This document shows, piece after piece, positions 17,836 to 26,740 of a DNA stretch of 64,000 nucleotides. The notes beneath the pieces were generated by a model that made no database searches, was not told where the DNA came from, and was given only the letters and a program-made list of their open reading frames with translations. The first letter of the stretch is position 1. Each line of letters begins with the position of its first letter. Both the position numbers and the translations under genes were made by a program. Where the stretch lies: contig NZ_WMEF01000011.1 of assembly GCF_009724685.1 (NCBI RefSeq), positions 62,001 to 126,000 of the forward strand, given 5' to 3'. Source of the stretch: Lysinibacillus cavernae. GTDB taxonomy: Bacteria; Bacillota; Bacilli; Bacillales_A; Planococcaceae.

Positions 17836-20800
17836 TTTGTGCCGCTTCTTGGATTTCATAAAACGCCCAATGAGTGCTTGGGACATCTGTAAAAGTTGGA
17901 TTTTGATGCTCTTTTGTTACTTGACGCTCAAACAAGCGATTTAGTACCTTCACCGCTTGTGCACGCGTTACATAACCATCAGGGTTAAATGTGTCTGCTG
18001 TCATGCCGGTCATTATACCCAATTTACTAACAGTATCAATCGCTTTAACAGCCCAATGATTGAGACTCACATCTTTTAATACTACACTTTGTGAAGTTGG
18101 TTGACAGAAATCTACATTTGGACGATTTACACATTGCTCTTCTATCCAGCGGGCAGCCACTGTTGCCATCTGAGCACGAGTAATCAAGCCGTTTGGATTA
18201 AAATTAGTTGTAGTAACCCCTTTAAACAGACCCTTTTCCTTCGCAAATTCTATAGCATCTTTAGCATCATGTTGTAGTGTATCTGTATATGTTGCCTTCG
18301 CTTGCGGAATTTCATTACCTGTTAATTGACGAGCAAACATACTTGCCATTTGTGCTCGTGTAACAGGGGCATTTGGACGAAAGGCACCATCCTGGTAGCC
18401 TTTAATATAAGGTGTATTTGTAACAGCATCTGTAATTAGCTCCGTCACTTCTTCCTTTTCTGGTAAGTAGAGAATGGAGAAAGTGGAGAACTTATTTACC
18501 ACAAACTGTAAACCTGCTATTCCTTTTTGAAATTCTACAATCTTTCCATACACAACCTCTTTTGTGCCATCACTATGCTCAATATAGATAGCCAGATGAT
18601 CAAGCTGTTCCTGTGTTAAATCTGTAGGTAGAGGTAAGGTTAATGTGACGGGACGGCTTTGCATATTTGTTTCTATGGTCATTGGACGACCAAGCAACTC
18701 AACAACTGCACTTCCTGCCAACTGCTGCACAACCCTTTCCTTTTTTGCTTGTTCTTTGATATCCAATTGTTCAGCCTGCCCTTTTATAGGAACAAGTCGG
18801 AAATAGAGATTATCATTAAACATTTCCAACGAAGTTTTTGGCACTTCAATTCTGACGTTATCTGTGACAATTTCAAGATGGACTGCACCATTTTTTAAAA
18901 GTGTCACCACATTTTTTGGTATGGACACATGGACTTGATTTACTTGATCCTGCTGGTCTGGAATAATTATTCTAGCTTTATCATTTCCTTGTTCCTTTAA
19001 TTTCCTAATCGTCTCTGTTGCGCTCTCTGCAGTTAATGTCACTTCATCGTTTATCGTGTTATCTACATTTTTTGTTCGTTTTATTGTTGTTTTAGAAACT
19101 AGGTCACCATCACCAGACTCAACATCTACCACAATTTCCTCTACATTGGTTGAAGGTGTTGATGAACCTGAATCAGGATTTGGTGAAGGATCCGTATTGC
19201 CGCCACCTGTATTACTACTAATCCATTTTGCATAAATCACTGTGTTCGCTGTAATAGCAGTATCAAAATTATATGGTGTTGTGTAGGCATTACTTGTATA
19301 CCAGCCACCAAATGTATGCCCCGCTTTTGTTGGCGTTGGTGTCGGCTGACTTGCTTTTCCTTCATGTGCCACCGTCTGATTTGATATGGCACTTCCTCCT
19401 GCTACATCAAAGCTTACCGTATGTGTCACAGCTAATGGATTCCATTTTGCATAAATCGTTGTATCCGCTGTAATTACACTGTCAAAATCATATGTCGTCG
19501 TGTAGGCACCACTTGTATACCAGCCATCAAATGTATGCCCCGCTTTTGTTGGCGCTGGGGTTGGCTCCGTTACCTTTTCCCCAGAGATTATTGTTTGCGA
19601 ATTGACTACACTTCCTCCATCCACATTAAAGCTCACCATATACGTCATTGGATTCCATTTCGCATAGACGATTGTGTCTTCTGTAATCCCATTAGAAAAA
19701 TTAAATGGCTTATCTCCGGTACCGCTTGTGTACCAGCCGCCAAATATATAGTTTGCTTTTGTTGGCACTGGGGTTGGCTCTGTCGCTTTCTCTCCATAGG
19801 CTATGGATTGCGATGTAACTACACTTCCTCCACCCACATCAAAGCTCACCGTATACGTCATTGGACTCCATTTTGCATAGACAGTTGCGTCTCCTGTAAT
19901 AGCAGTATCAAAACTAAATGGTGTATTCCCAGTACCGCTTGTATACCAGCCACCAAATGTATAGCCATCTTTTGTTGGTTCAGGTGTTGGCTCCGTTGCC
20001 TTTTCTCCATAGGTTATGGTTTGTGACGAGACTGCACTTCCTCCACCCACATCAAAGCTCACCGTATATGTCACTGGATTCCATTTTGCGTAGACTACGG
20101 TGTCTCCTGTAATGGCAGTATCAAAACTAAATGGTGTATTCCCAGTACCGCTTGTATACCAGCCGCCAAATGTATGACCAGCTTTTATTGGCTCAAGGGT
20201 TGGTTGACTTGCTTTGTCCCCATGCTCTACCATTTGATTTGAGACGGCACTTCCTCCTGCTACATCAAAGCTCACTGTATAATGATTAATTGCCCATTGT
20301 GCAAAAAGTGTGACATTCTCGGTTGCTATTTTAAAGGTATTATTCGGCAAATAAGAAGTTCCTGTACCATCCGCCTTTGTATTCCAGCCTATAAAAGAGT
20401 GCCCTGTTTTAACTAGATACCCATCATTTACAGCTACAGTAACATCGTCATTTTGACTATATGTTGCATTATCTTGAGGTATAGTTCCACCTGTACTACC
20501 GTTACCATCGTATAAAACTGTATAAGTTAAAGGTGAAATGATTTTTGCAGCTGATGATACACCTTGACCCCCATCTAAAATGAGTAGTTCATCACCTTTT
20601 GGCTGTACAGTAAAAGTATAGCTTCCTACGCCATTTGTTTGGAATGCGGTAGTAAAGTCAAAACCTTCATTGATATTTCCAGCTAATACATTTGTTGCTG
20701 TTCCAACCGCTGCACCTTCCTTATACAGAAGCACATCATAGCTCACAGCATTAGGGATAGCCTGCCATTTCGCAATATTTCCATCCCAGCTCAAGCCATT

Positions 20801-22681
20801 TGTAATGCTTGCTAGCTTAATAATCGTTTGTGTATTGGAATGAATTGACGGAACTCCATCTAAATATGCTAGCCCATCTCCCTTGGCTTTTACGGTTACT
20901 GTATATGCTCCCACTCCAGCTGCACGCATTGTTGGTAAGAAATTATGCGTTGTTGTATCTGCTGATATATCAACGACACTACCAATCGGAGAGCCACCTT
21001 TAAAGAGCTGTACAGCATAGGAAGATTCACCTGCTATATCGGTCCATGTCGCAATACCACTAGTACTTAAAGCGACATTGTCTACTTGTTCGAGAGTAGG
21101 TAATGCTCTTATCACCGTAAGGGTATATGTTTTAGTGGCTACTCCGTTTTCAGCAGTCACAACAATGGTAATTGTGTTACTGCCTACATTTAGAGGTATG
21201 GTGCTCAATAGCCCACTTGCAATGGAGGTACCATTTAATGTAAGAGTTGCGCTACTATTTGCAGTTGTTGGCGCTATATCAATATTTTCAACATTATAAG
21301 CAACATTAACCTGATAATTCACTGTACTATCTGTAAAATTAGGATTTAAATTGCCTGATGAAATAACTAAATTACTTAAATAGGCATTATCACTAGGAGA
21401 TAACGTAGTAAAACGCCATGTATTAGTTGATGTTATACCTGCTATCCCCTGATTTGCCGTATCCATGAATGCCCCATTATCCATTAATACATAATAAGTC
21501 TTTCCTTTTAATAGAGTGTTAGTTGGTTGAATTGATACCATAGAGCCATTTACAGTCGCATTAGTAGCTTCTATTGATTCTATTAAATTATCATTTTGAT
21601 CATAGATACGAATGTTCTTTCCTTCAACAGCTTCTACATTTTCGCTAAATGTTAAAGAAAGTGTAGGGTTAATTGAAACATCTGTTGCATTGTTTACTGG
21701 TGCTGTTGATAGTAGTATAGGTATCGGATCTTCGTTGACATCGATAACCGAAATAGTAAATTCCTTTTCATAAAATAAGCCACCTTTATCTGTTACCCTA
21801 ATCCGTACACTATAGCTACTATTAGTTTCATAATCAAACATACTTTCCGTTTTCAACTGATCTCCATAAATACTAAAGCTACTATTATTCGTATCCCCTT
21901 GACCTGCAACTAAACTATACGTTAACGTCTCTCCAGCATCGGGATCTGTAGCGCTTAAAGTTCCCACCGTTGTTCCTGTTGGTTGGTTTTCTTCTACTGT
22001 GGCTGGATCTAATTTTATATCGGTAGGTGGACTATTTTGGACATGGGCATCACCATAGGTAATTTTTAGAGAAGGTGCCAAGGGTGCCAGCTCAGGTTCC
22101 ATCGAGCTACTAAATTTAACTACAGTCATCTCACTTGAATCGCTTGTTAATATAAATGTAACATTATCCCCACTAATAGCTGATGCATTTTTTACTAAAT
22201 TTGTAACATCAATTAATTTTTGGTATATTTCGGAGCCGTCACTTGATGTTACATTCGTAGTAATTCCTTCTTCCGCTTGCATAAAATTCGGAAATTCACT
22301 TCCCTGTGAATTACTATCCCAACTATTATTTCCTATCTTAACTGTTAGATTGGAAGAAGATTTACTATCTTGATTAATTCCATATAAAGTGAGCTGAGCT
22401 GAAAGAATAGATTTAGATGTATCAATAGGGCCAAATTTGAGGGCAACAAAATCTATCATATTAGCTTTATATGCAACATTCATAATATCAGGTGCCTTAT
22501 ATTCTGTAAGTAAATTACCATTTGAGTCCTTTTGTACATTCATCTGATCCACGGGAGATAACGATATTGTAGAACTAGCACTTGCAGGTTGAATTCCTAA
22601 GGTTGAGAAAACAACCGTAGCAATGGTAACAATTAAAAATACTTTGTATACTGCTGTTTTCATAAAAGAAGTTAGATCCAT
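17831..22681 (-). CDS. Giant S-layer-anchored surface protein with cadherin-like and InlB B-type repeats
   Basis: A secreted 1616-residue protein. A signal peptide ends near ASASS (about residue 37). Then: an unclassified beta-rich domain; a cadherin-type domain (about 215-317, ATDPDAGETLTYS); a Big_5-like Ig domain (317-430); a cadherin-like beta-sandwich (432-535, LSNLVISSGNLNP); two fibronectin-like segments; one divergent and five near-identical repeats of about 71 residues of the Listeria-Bacteroides/InlB B type (719-1157, FGGWYTSGTGNTPF...YAKW); a Pro/Ser linker; a 200-residue pre-anchor region; and three SLH motifs plus a half motif (1415-1616, each with RAQMA or RAQAV) that bind pyruvylated cell-wall polymer. 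ATG at 22681 fits GGGGGA; GTG at 22687 is too close to it. It follows three tail-collar genes by 15 bases. Role likely adhesion or surface architecture. Confidence 0.88.
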   Translation of the reverse strand: MDLTSFMKTAVYKVFLIVTIATVVFSTLGIQPASASSTISLSPVDQMNVQKDSNGNLLTEYKAPDIMNVAYKANMIDFVALKFGPIDTSKSILSAQLTLYGINQDSKSSSNLTVKIGNNSWDSNSQGSEFPNFMQAEEGITTNVTSSDGSEIYQKLIDVTNLVKNASAISGDNVTFILTSDSSEMTVVKFSSSMEPELAPLAPSLKITYGDAHVQNSPPTDIKLDPATVEENQPTGTTVGTLSATDPDAGETLTYSLVAGQGDTNNSSFSIYGDQLKTESMFDYETNSSYSVRIRVTDKGGLFYEKEFTISVIDVNEDPIPILLSTAPVNNATDVSINPTLSLTFSENVEAVEGKNIRIYDQNDNLIESIEATNATVNGSMVSIQPTNTLLKGKTYYVLMDNGAFMDTANQGIAGITSTNTWRFTTLSPSDNAYLSNLVISSGNLNPNFTDSTVNYQVNVAYNVENIDIAPTTANSSATLTLNGTSIASGLLSTIPLNVGSNTITIVVTAENGVATKTYTLTVIRALPTLEQVDNVALSTSGIATWTDIAGESSYAVQLFKGGSPIGSVVDISADTTTHNFLPTMRAAGVGAYTVTVKAKGDGLAYLDGVPSIHSNTQTIIKLASITNGLSWDGNIAKWQAIPNAVSYDVLLYKEGAAVGTATNVLAGNINEGFDFTTAFQTNGVGSYTFTVQPKGDELLILDGGQGVSSAAKIISPLTYTVLYDGNGSTGGTIPQDNATYSQNDDVTVAVNDGYLVKTGHSFIGWNTKADGTGTSYLPNNTFKIATENVTLFAQWAINHYTVSFDVAGGSAVSNQMVEHGDKASQPTLEPIKAGHTFGGWYTSGTGNTPFSFDTAITGDTVVYAKWNPVTYTVSFDVGGGSAVSSQTITYGEKATEPTPEPTKDGYTFGGWYTSGTGNTPFSFDTAITGDATVYAKWSPMTYTVSFDVGGGSVVTSQSIAYGEKATEPTPVPTKANYIFGGWYTSGTGDKPFNFSNGITEDTIVYAKWNPMTYMVSFNVDGGSVVNSQTIISGEKVTEPTPAPTKAGHTFDGWYTSGAYTTTYDFDSVITADTTIYAKWNPLAVTHTVSFDVAGGSAISNQTVAHEGKASQPTPTPTKAGHTFGGWYTSNAYTTPYNFDTAITANTVIYAKWISSNTGGGNTDPSPNPDSGSSTPSTNVEEIVVDVESGDGDLVSKTTIKRTKNVDNTINDEVTLTAESATETIRKLKEQGNDKARIIIPDQQDQVNQVHVSIPKNVVTLLKNGAVHLEIVTDNVRIEVPKTSLEMFNDNLYFRLVPIKGQAEQLDIKEQAKKERVVQQLAGSAVVELLGRPMTIETNMQSRPVTLTLPLPTDLTQEQLDHLAIYIEHSDGTKEVVYGKIVEFQKGIAGLQFVVNKFSTFSILYLPEKEEVTELITDAVTNTPYIKGYQDGAFRPNAPVTRAQMASMFARQLTGNEIPQAKATYTDTLQHDAKDAIEFAKEKGLFKGVTTTNFNPNGLITRAQMATVAARWIEEQCVNRPNVDFCQPTSQSVVLKDVSLNHWAVKAIDTVSKLGIMTGMTADTFNPDGYVTRAQAVKVLNRLFERQVTKEHQNPTFTDVPSTHWAFYEIQEAAQN
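19217..20290. repeat. Five tandem ~213-bp coding repeats
   Basis: Within the surface-protein gene the phrase for WNP/YAKW (CATTTTGCATA or CATTTCGCATA) recurs at about 19225, 19445, 19657, 19868 and 20084. Each unit encodes one InlB B-type module. Near-identity at DNA level suggests recent expansion and likely copy-number variation between strains. Confidence 0.8.
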
Positions 22682-22696
22682 TCTCACTCCCCCTTC

Positions 22697-23221
22697 CTAT
22701 GGCTTTGGAGGAAATACTCCATCTAAACAAATAATAAAATTCATTGCTACAAAAGGTTGCATATTATTATGTGGCTGATTCCCACCTTGTGGCTTTACTA
22801 TATCCACCTTCATTGCAACTGCATTTTTCAAATTAACATATGGTTTTGTTGAAATTGCTAACTCACTTCCCCAAATGGCATTAGTGGGATTGTTAATGCC
22901 ACCTGCTACTACAGAGGAACCCTGTGCTCTATGTGTATGAATAGGCATTTGCGTTTCATTAAGTGTTACTGTACTTGATCCTATTGATTGGGCAAATGTC
23001 CTTGGTGTTAAACCAGGACCATCGCCATAGTGTATGGGGGCACGTCCCCTTAAATCAGGTAACTGAAATGTTGTCTTACCATCTCCGCCATAAGTTATTC
23101 CGATAATGGAAAATAAAGCATTATATTGAGCAATAGACAATAGACTGCCATCACAAAATGCCCAATCCCTCGGAGCATAGTTTCCTGCGAAAATTCTAAT
23201 TTCACCTAAATACGGATCCAT
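22697..23221 (-). CDS. Tail-collar (microcystin-dependent-protein-like) protein A
   Basis: A 174-residue protein of the phage tail-collar fold. It shares with the next two genes the opening YLGEIRIFAGNYAPRDWAFC, the central YGGDGKTTFQLPDLRGRAP, the MPIHTH motif, and the C-terminal HNNMQPFVAMNFIICLDG. No signal peptide. In bacteria such triplets are annotated as phage tail or MdpB-like proteins, but there are no other phage genes here. ATG with GGAGAGAT upstream, 14 bases after the preceding paralogue and 15 bases before the SLH surface-protein gene, so probably one transcript. Function in this setting unknown; fibre-tip or surface binding is a guess. Confidence 0.82.
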   Translation of the reverse strand: MDPYLGEIRIFAGNYAPRDWAFCDGSLLSIAQYNALFSIIGITYGGDGKTTFQLPDLRGRAPIHYGDGPGLTPRTFAQSIGSSTVTLNETQMPIHTHRAQGSSVVAGGINNPTNAIWGSELAISTKPYVNLKNAVAMKVDIVKPQGGNQPHNNMQPFVAMNFIICLDGVFPPKP

Positions 23222-23235
23222 TCTATAATCTCTCC

Positions 23236-23736
23236 TTATCCTCTACTTGGAAAAATGCCCATTGTTGCAATACAAAATGATAAGCTTAAATAGGGCTGCA
23301 TATTATTATGTGCTTTATTCTGTCCTGTACTTGACAAAGCAGCTTCATTCATGGCTGTATTATGATTTTTAGCATAAATATTCTTTCCATTAACTGCCCC
23401 CCACGTATTGTCTTTTGGTGAGGGCTTATCTGTTGTTGAGGAATCTGCTGTTATATCATGGGTATGAGAGGGTATCTCGTTAACTGTCAATGTATGTGCT
23501 TCCTCTCCTCCTACTGTTCCGTAAGCAATCTGATTACCTTGATGTAATGGTACTTTACCTTGTAAATTTGGAAGCGCAAAGGTTGACTTACCATCCCCGC
23601 CATACGTACATCCTAACAATGAATATAGCGCAATATTTCCAGTTATCATTAACAATTGACCATTACAAGGAAGCCACCCTCTCGGTATTTTATCGAAACT
23701 AAAAAGACGTATTTCTCCTAAAAATGGCTCTGCCAT
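23236..23736 (-). CDS. Tail-collar protein B
   Basis: A 166-residue paralogue of its two neighbours: FLGEIRLFSFDKIPRGWLPC at the N-terminus, YGGDGKSTFALPNLQGKVP in the middle, EIPSHTHD, and HNNMQPYLSLSFCIATMG at the end. The variable region lies between the HTH motif and HNNMQP, where the three proteins differ most, as expected if that loop binds a partner or ligand. GGAGTGAGTATA places the start at ATG 23736; the GTG at 23745 overlaps the ribosome site. Middle gene of the triplet, with gaps of 14 bases on both sides. Confidence 0.82.
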   Translation of the reverse strand: MAEPFLGEIRLFSFDKIPRGWLPCNGQLLMITGNIALYSLLGCTYGGDGKSTFALPNLQGKVPLHQGNQIAYGTVGGEEAHTLTVNEIPSHTHDITADSSTTDKPSPKDNTWGAVNGKNIYAKNHNTAMNEAALSSTGQNKAHNNMQPYLSLSFCIATMGIFPSRG

Positions 23737-23750
23737 TATACTCACTCCTT

Positions 23751-24263
23751 TTATTGAAAATCCGGATAAAGACCCTGCGTTGCAATAATAAAATTAATGA
23801 CTAATGATGGCATGATGTTATTATGAGAGTAAGTCCCACCTGCATTAGAAACTAACTCGTTGTTCATTTGTATAATATTACTGGTAACATTCGTTTGATA
23901 GTTTGTGAGAGTTGATACACCCCATGTATTATTAGCTGGTGAATTTTCTGTTGCATCAGTTGTTATATTATTGGCATAAACTTCATGCGTATGTGCAGGT
24001 AAATTTTCCTCCGTTAATGTAACTGTCTCCACTCCACCTTTACTTGCCCATGGATACTGAGAACTAGTATGAATTGGTAATCTTCCACGTAAATCAGGTA
24101 AAGCAAAATTCGTTGCACCATCTCCACCGTATTTGACACCTATTAATGAAAAGAGTGCCTCATTACCTGTAATAGTCAATAATTGACCATTGCATAATTC
24201 CCATCCTACTGGAGCATATTTACCACTAAACATGCGGATTTCGCCTATATATTGATCTGACAT
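23751..24263 (-). CDS. Tail-collar protein C
   Basis: A 170-residue paralogue, first of the triplet in transcription order. Conserved blocks: YIGEIRMFSGKYAPVGWELC, YGGDGATNFALPDLRGRLP, LPAHTHE and HNNIMPSLVINFIIATQG. A strong AAGGAGG site precedes the ATG. The 178-base gap to the upstream GNAT gene suggests that a promoter for the collar-SLH operon lies at 24264-24441, although I see no convincing boxes there. Confidence 0.82.
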   Translation of the reverse strand: MSDQYIGEIRMFSGKYAPVGWELCNGQLLTITGNEALFSLIGVKYGGDGATNFALPDLRGRLPIHTSSQYPWASKGGVETVTLTEENLPAHTHEVYANNITTDATENSPANNTWGVSTLTNYQTNVTSNIIQMNNELVSNAGGTYSHNNIMPSLVINFIIATQGLYPDFQ

Positions 24264-24441
24264 AATGCACCCTCCTTAATGTAATTTCAATGAATGCTAT
24301 AAAAACCCATTAAATAACACTCGCTAACATATCTTTATGTGCTTCTTAATAGACCCTACTTCCATATCTACTTCGATGCGAAATATTTAGTAAATGTCTG
24401 ATACATAGTCTTGAGTTTTTTGAAATAGAAAAATTTCATTC

Positions 24442-24903
24442 TTACTGCCATCTCATTTTCAAATATATTTCATCTGCTGACGATACTTGAAATCCTAATC
24501 TCTCATAAAGATTTCTCGCAGGATTTGTATGAAAAACTTGCAATATAACTGGTTTATTCCCTTCTCTTGCCTTCTGTAGAAGTTGAGTAATTAACAATGT
24601 ACCTATCCCTTTACCTTGGTAACTTGGTAAAATAGAAATATCAATAAGGTGATGATAATCTGTTAATTCTTCTGTTAGTAATCTCCCTACGTATTGCTCA
24701 CCTACGACAATGATAAAATGATTTGCCTCTTGAAATTGCTGATTATAGGAAACTTGCTGTGTGCGCCATTGCATTTCTAAAAAAAGCGCCTTTTGTTCAG
24801 CCGACCATCCCCATGAATCTATTTCTTGATTTCTTGTAGAAGCATAGATTTCGTAGAGAAAGGCTTCATCTTCCTTTGTGATCGATTTAAGCTCTATTTT
24901 CAT
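24442..24903 (-). CDS. GNAT-family N-acetyltransferase
   Basis: A 153-residue acyl-CoA-dependent acetyltransferase. The acetyl-CoA-binding motif A is clear (SILPSYQGKGIGTLLI, the Q/RxxGxG/A pattern), followed by the C-terminal NPARNLYERLGF motif. It lies between the collar triplet and the two paralogous unknown genes; a GNAT enzyme next to tail-collar proteins recurs in my memory of related genomes, which hints at modification of one of these products, but that is inference. Start is GTG 24906 or ATG 24903; the upstream site (GTGGA) is weak and does not decide. The preceding gene ends about 20 bases upstream. Confidence 0.85.
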   Translation of the reverse strand: MKIELKSITKEDEAFLYEIYASTRNQEIDSWGWSAEQKALFLEMQWRTQQVSYNQQFQEANHFIIVVGEQYVGRLLTEELTDYHHLIDISILPSYQGKGIGTLLITQLLQKAREGNKPVILQVFHTNPARNLYERLGFQVSSADEIYLKMRWQ

Positions 24904-24923
24904 CACATTTGTTCCACTTTCTT

Positions 24924-25319
24924 TTAAGCATTCTTATTAGTCACAATGATAGATCTTACAAAGTTATGCCCTTTTTCAGGAAGGTCTTCCCAGCTATCAA
25001 CGTGCAATTGATGGTCTGCTAAACATTCAGCTCGATTTTCGCTTTTTTGCGGAACGTCTAATGTTAACGAAATTGTGCCATATGATTTTTCACCAAGCGG
25101 AACTATATCTCGCCATGAACAAGAGCATTCATAACCATTTGGACCAGTGGATGCTTTTATTCCTAATGCCTGTAATGTTGTATATGGAGGAATATTAACC
25201 GGCTTTTTATCTTCCTTATCATCGGTATTCCAGATTCCCCATTCCAACTGTGATTGAAAAACTTCAAGCTCACGGTCTGTTGCATTTGTGATCATTAGTG
25301 AGAATGTCCAAGTCGCCAT
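24924..25319 (-). CDS. Unrecognised 131-residue protein, aegerolysin-like pattern, paralogue of next gene
   Basis: I do not firmly recognise this protein. It is homologous over its whole length to the first about 130 residues of the preceding gene: both have WTF-x-L-x(2)-TN-T-DR-L, then WG-WNTD-EDKKP, GPNGYE-x-SCSW, YG-ISL-x(2)-VP and GHNFVR-I at the end. No signal peptide or membrane segment. Beta-sandwich character with an N-terminal W...N...L.WG pattern recalls aegerolysins (lipid-binding, often partners of pore-forming proteins), but key motifs cannot be confirmed by eye. It begins one base after the longer paralogue's stop, so the two are co-transcribed, and precedes the GNAT gene. Confidence 0.7.
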   Translation of the reverse strand: MATWTFSLMITNATDRELEVFQSQLEWGIWNTDDKEDKKPVNIPPYTTLQALGIKASTGPNGYECSCSWRDIVPLGEKSYGTISLTLDVPQKSENRAECLADHQLHVDSWEDLPEKGHNFVRSIIVTNKNA

Positions 25320-25320
25320 T

Positions 25321-26463
25321 TTAGTACTCTCCTCCTGTCATTATTGGTTTTCTCGCATTATTCATTACATCGTACAGATGTGTACGATGTAATACGGCGT
25401 AATCCCATTCAGAAGCACCAATCAACGTTGTTACATGATTGTTATCCGTTCGATAAAGGAGAATCATTTTACTAAAAATCCAAGGTACAACGTCCATATC
25501 TTTATCACTTGGTGCTTCAAAAACTCTTTCTTTCGATTTTTTCTCCGTTTGCTGTTGCTCTTTTGTAACAGCATTTAATATATTAAACTTTGCTTTTAAT
25601 TCCGCCTGTAATTCCTGTGCAACACTTGCCTTTACCACTTTTTCATCAGATACAGATACCTTTTCTGTAAATTTAAAGGCCGTTTCAATGGTGCTAACTT
25701 TTTCCTCTACCACTTTACTTGCAGTCGATATTCCATACTCATCTTTTACTGTAATTTTTCCCTTTTTAGTAACTGTTTCAATTTTAGTTGCGTCGGCTCT
25801 TAAACAAGTTACCTCAATGGAAAAATACTGTTGCACCTCACGCTGTTTTAAGTAAAGGCTATCAAACTCTAAATCATTGACCCCATCCCATAGCTTTTTT
25901 GAAATATTAAAGGCAGGTGTGCGGAATAATGACATTTTTTCAAAATGAACACCACTAGGAATATATTGATTTAAATCAATATCTCTCACGTCTTCAATTT
26001 CAACGAGTGCTTTGATTTTGGACCAATTTGTATTTAAATCATTATTTAGTTCCTTTTGTTTCGATATATCTAATTTGTTAAAGATTCGTATATTTCGCAC
26101 AAAGTTATGACCATCATGTGCAATGTCTTTCCAATCAGCTACTTCAAAATATCCATTTGCTCGACAGCTCGCTTCATTTGGATCATTATAGGGAACATTC
26201 ACATAAAGACTTATTACCCCATATGGTGCCTGCGTTTCATTATTTTTATCTTTCCAGGAGCATGAAAATTCATAACCATTTGGTCCAAAGGCTGATTTGG
26301 CCCCAACAGCTTGAATCGTTTGTCCCGCTTTAATAGCTTGAGGTTTTTTATCCTCTTCACCGTCTGTATTCCAATAACCCCAATGTAACTGTGATTCTAC
26401 TAGCTCTAAATCTCGATCCGTGTCATTTGTGACATTTAAATAAAAAGTCCATGTCATCGTCAT
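25321..26463 (-). CDS. Unrecognised two-domain protein: paralogous N-domain plus ~250-residue C-domain
   Basis: A protein of about 380 residues starting at MTWTFYLNVTND; the in-frame start at 26472 (MEVMTMTW) is equally possible. Residues 1-130 duplicate the 131-residue neighbour. The C-terminal part is unfamiliar: a mixed region with LNQYIPSGVHFEKMSLFRTP, then a long Ser/Thr/Lys/Val-rich alternating stretch (VVEEKVSTIETAFKFTEKVS) that could form amphipathic beta-hairpins as in aerolysin/ETX-type pore formers, and a compact end with WIFSKMILLYRTDNNHVTTL. No signal peptide. A lipid-binding head fused to a possible pore-forming body is a hypothesis only. First gene of its operon, directly before its short paralogue. 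Confidence 0.6.
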   Translation of the reverse strand: MTMTWTFYLNVTNDTDRDLELVESQLHWGYWNTDGEEDKKPQAIKAGQTIQAVGAKSAFGPNGYEFSCSWKDKNNETQAPYGVISLYVNVPYNDPNEASCRANGYFEVADWKDIAHDGHNFVRNIRIFNKLDISKQKELNNDLNTNWSKIKALVEIEDVRDIDLNQYIPSGVHFEKMSLFRTPAFNISKKLWDGVNDLEFDSLYLKQREVQQYFSIEVTCLRADATKIETVTKKGKITVKDEYGISTASKVVEEKVSTIETAFKFTEKVSVSDEKVVKASVAQELQAELKAKFNILNAVTKEQQQTEKKSKERVFEAPSDKDMDVVPWIFSKMILLYRTDNNHVTTLIGASEWDYAVLHRTHLYDVMNNARKPIMTGGEY

Positions 26464-26677
26464 TACCTCCATTTAACTGAATTTTCTGAATATAAAATCC
26501 AGATGTGTATTAACCTTTCTATCTCTTAATACCTAAAAATGATGTCGAGTATTGTATTTTTTAGGACTCTCTTACTGGTTTTTATTATATTATAACTTCC
26601 CTATTTTCCACTACGAAATAATGCCATTTTCTAAGTTAATTTTTCTTAACCTTTCAACCTATCTCTTGTCATAGTTC

Positions 26678-26724
26678 AAAAAAAAATCTGCTGATGTTCT
26701 TTTAGATGAACATGAACAGATTTT
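26678..26724 (-). terminator. Terminator after LuxR-type gene
   Basis: AAAATCTGCTGATGTTC and GAACATGAACAGATTTT pair with two mismatches; on the minus strand TTTTTTTTTG follows. The region 26464-26677 upstream of the paralogue operon is AT-rich and shows no gene. Confidence 0.75.
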
Positions 26725-26740
26725 AATAGTGCCTATTTAT

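Noticed and set aside
18659..20112. Several plus-strand frames of 64-163 codons opposite the SLH surface-protein gene
   Set aside because: They repeat with the 213-bp coding repeats on the other strand, are Cys/His/Trp-rich in an unnatural way, and lack ribosome sites.
19217..20290. CRISPR-like regular repeats
   Set aside because: The period of about 213 bp is in frame and encodes protein modules; there are no short repeats with unique spacers.
22697..24263. Prophage remnant suggested by three tail-collar genes
   Set aside because: No integrase, terminase, capsid, holin or attachment repeats nearby; the genes run in tidy operon order into a surface-protein gene.
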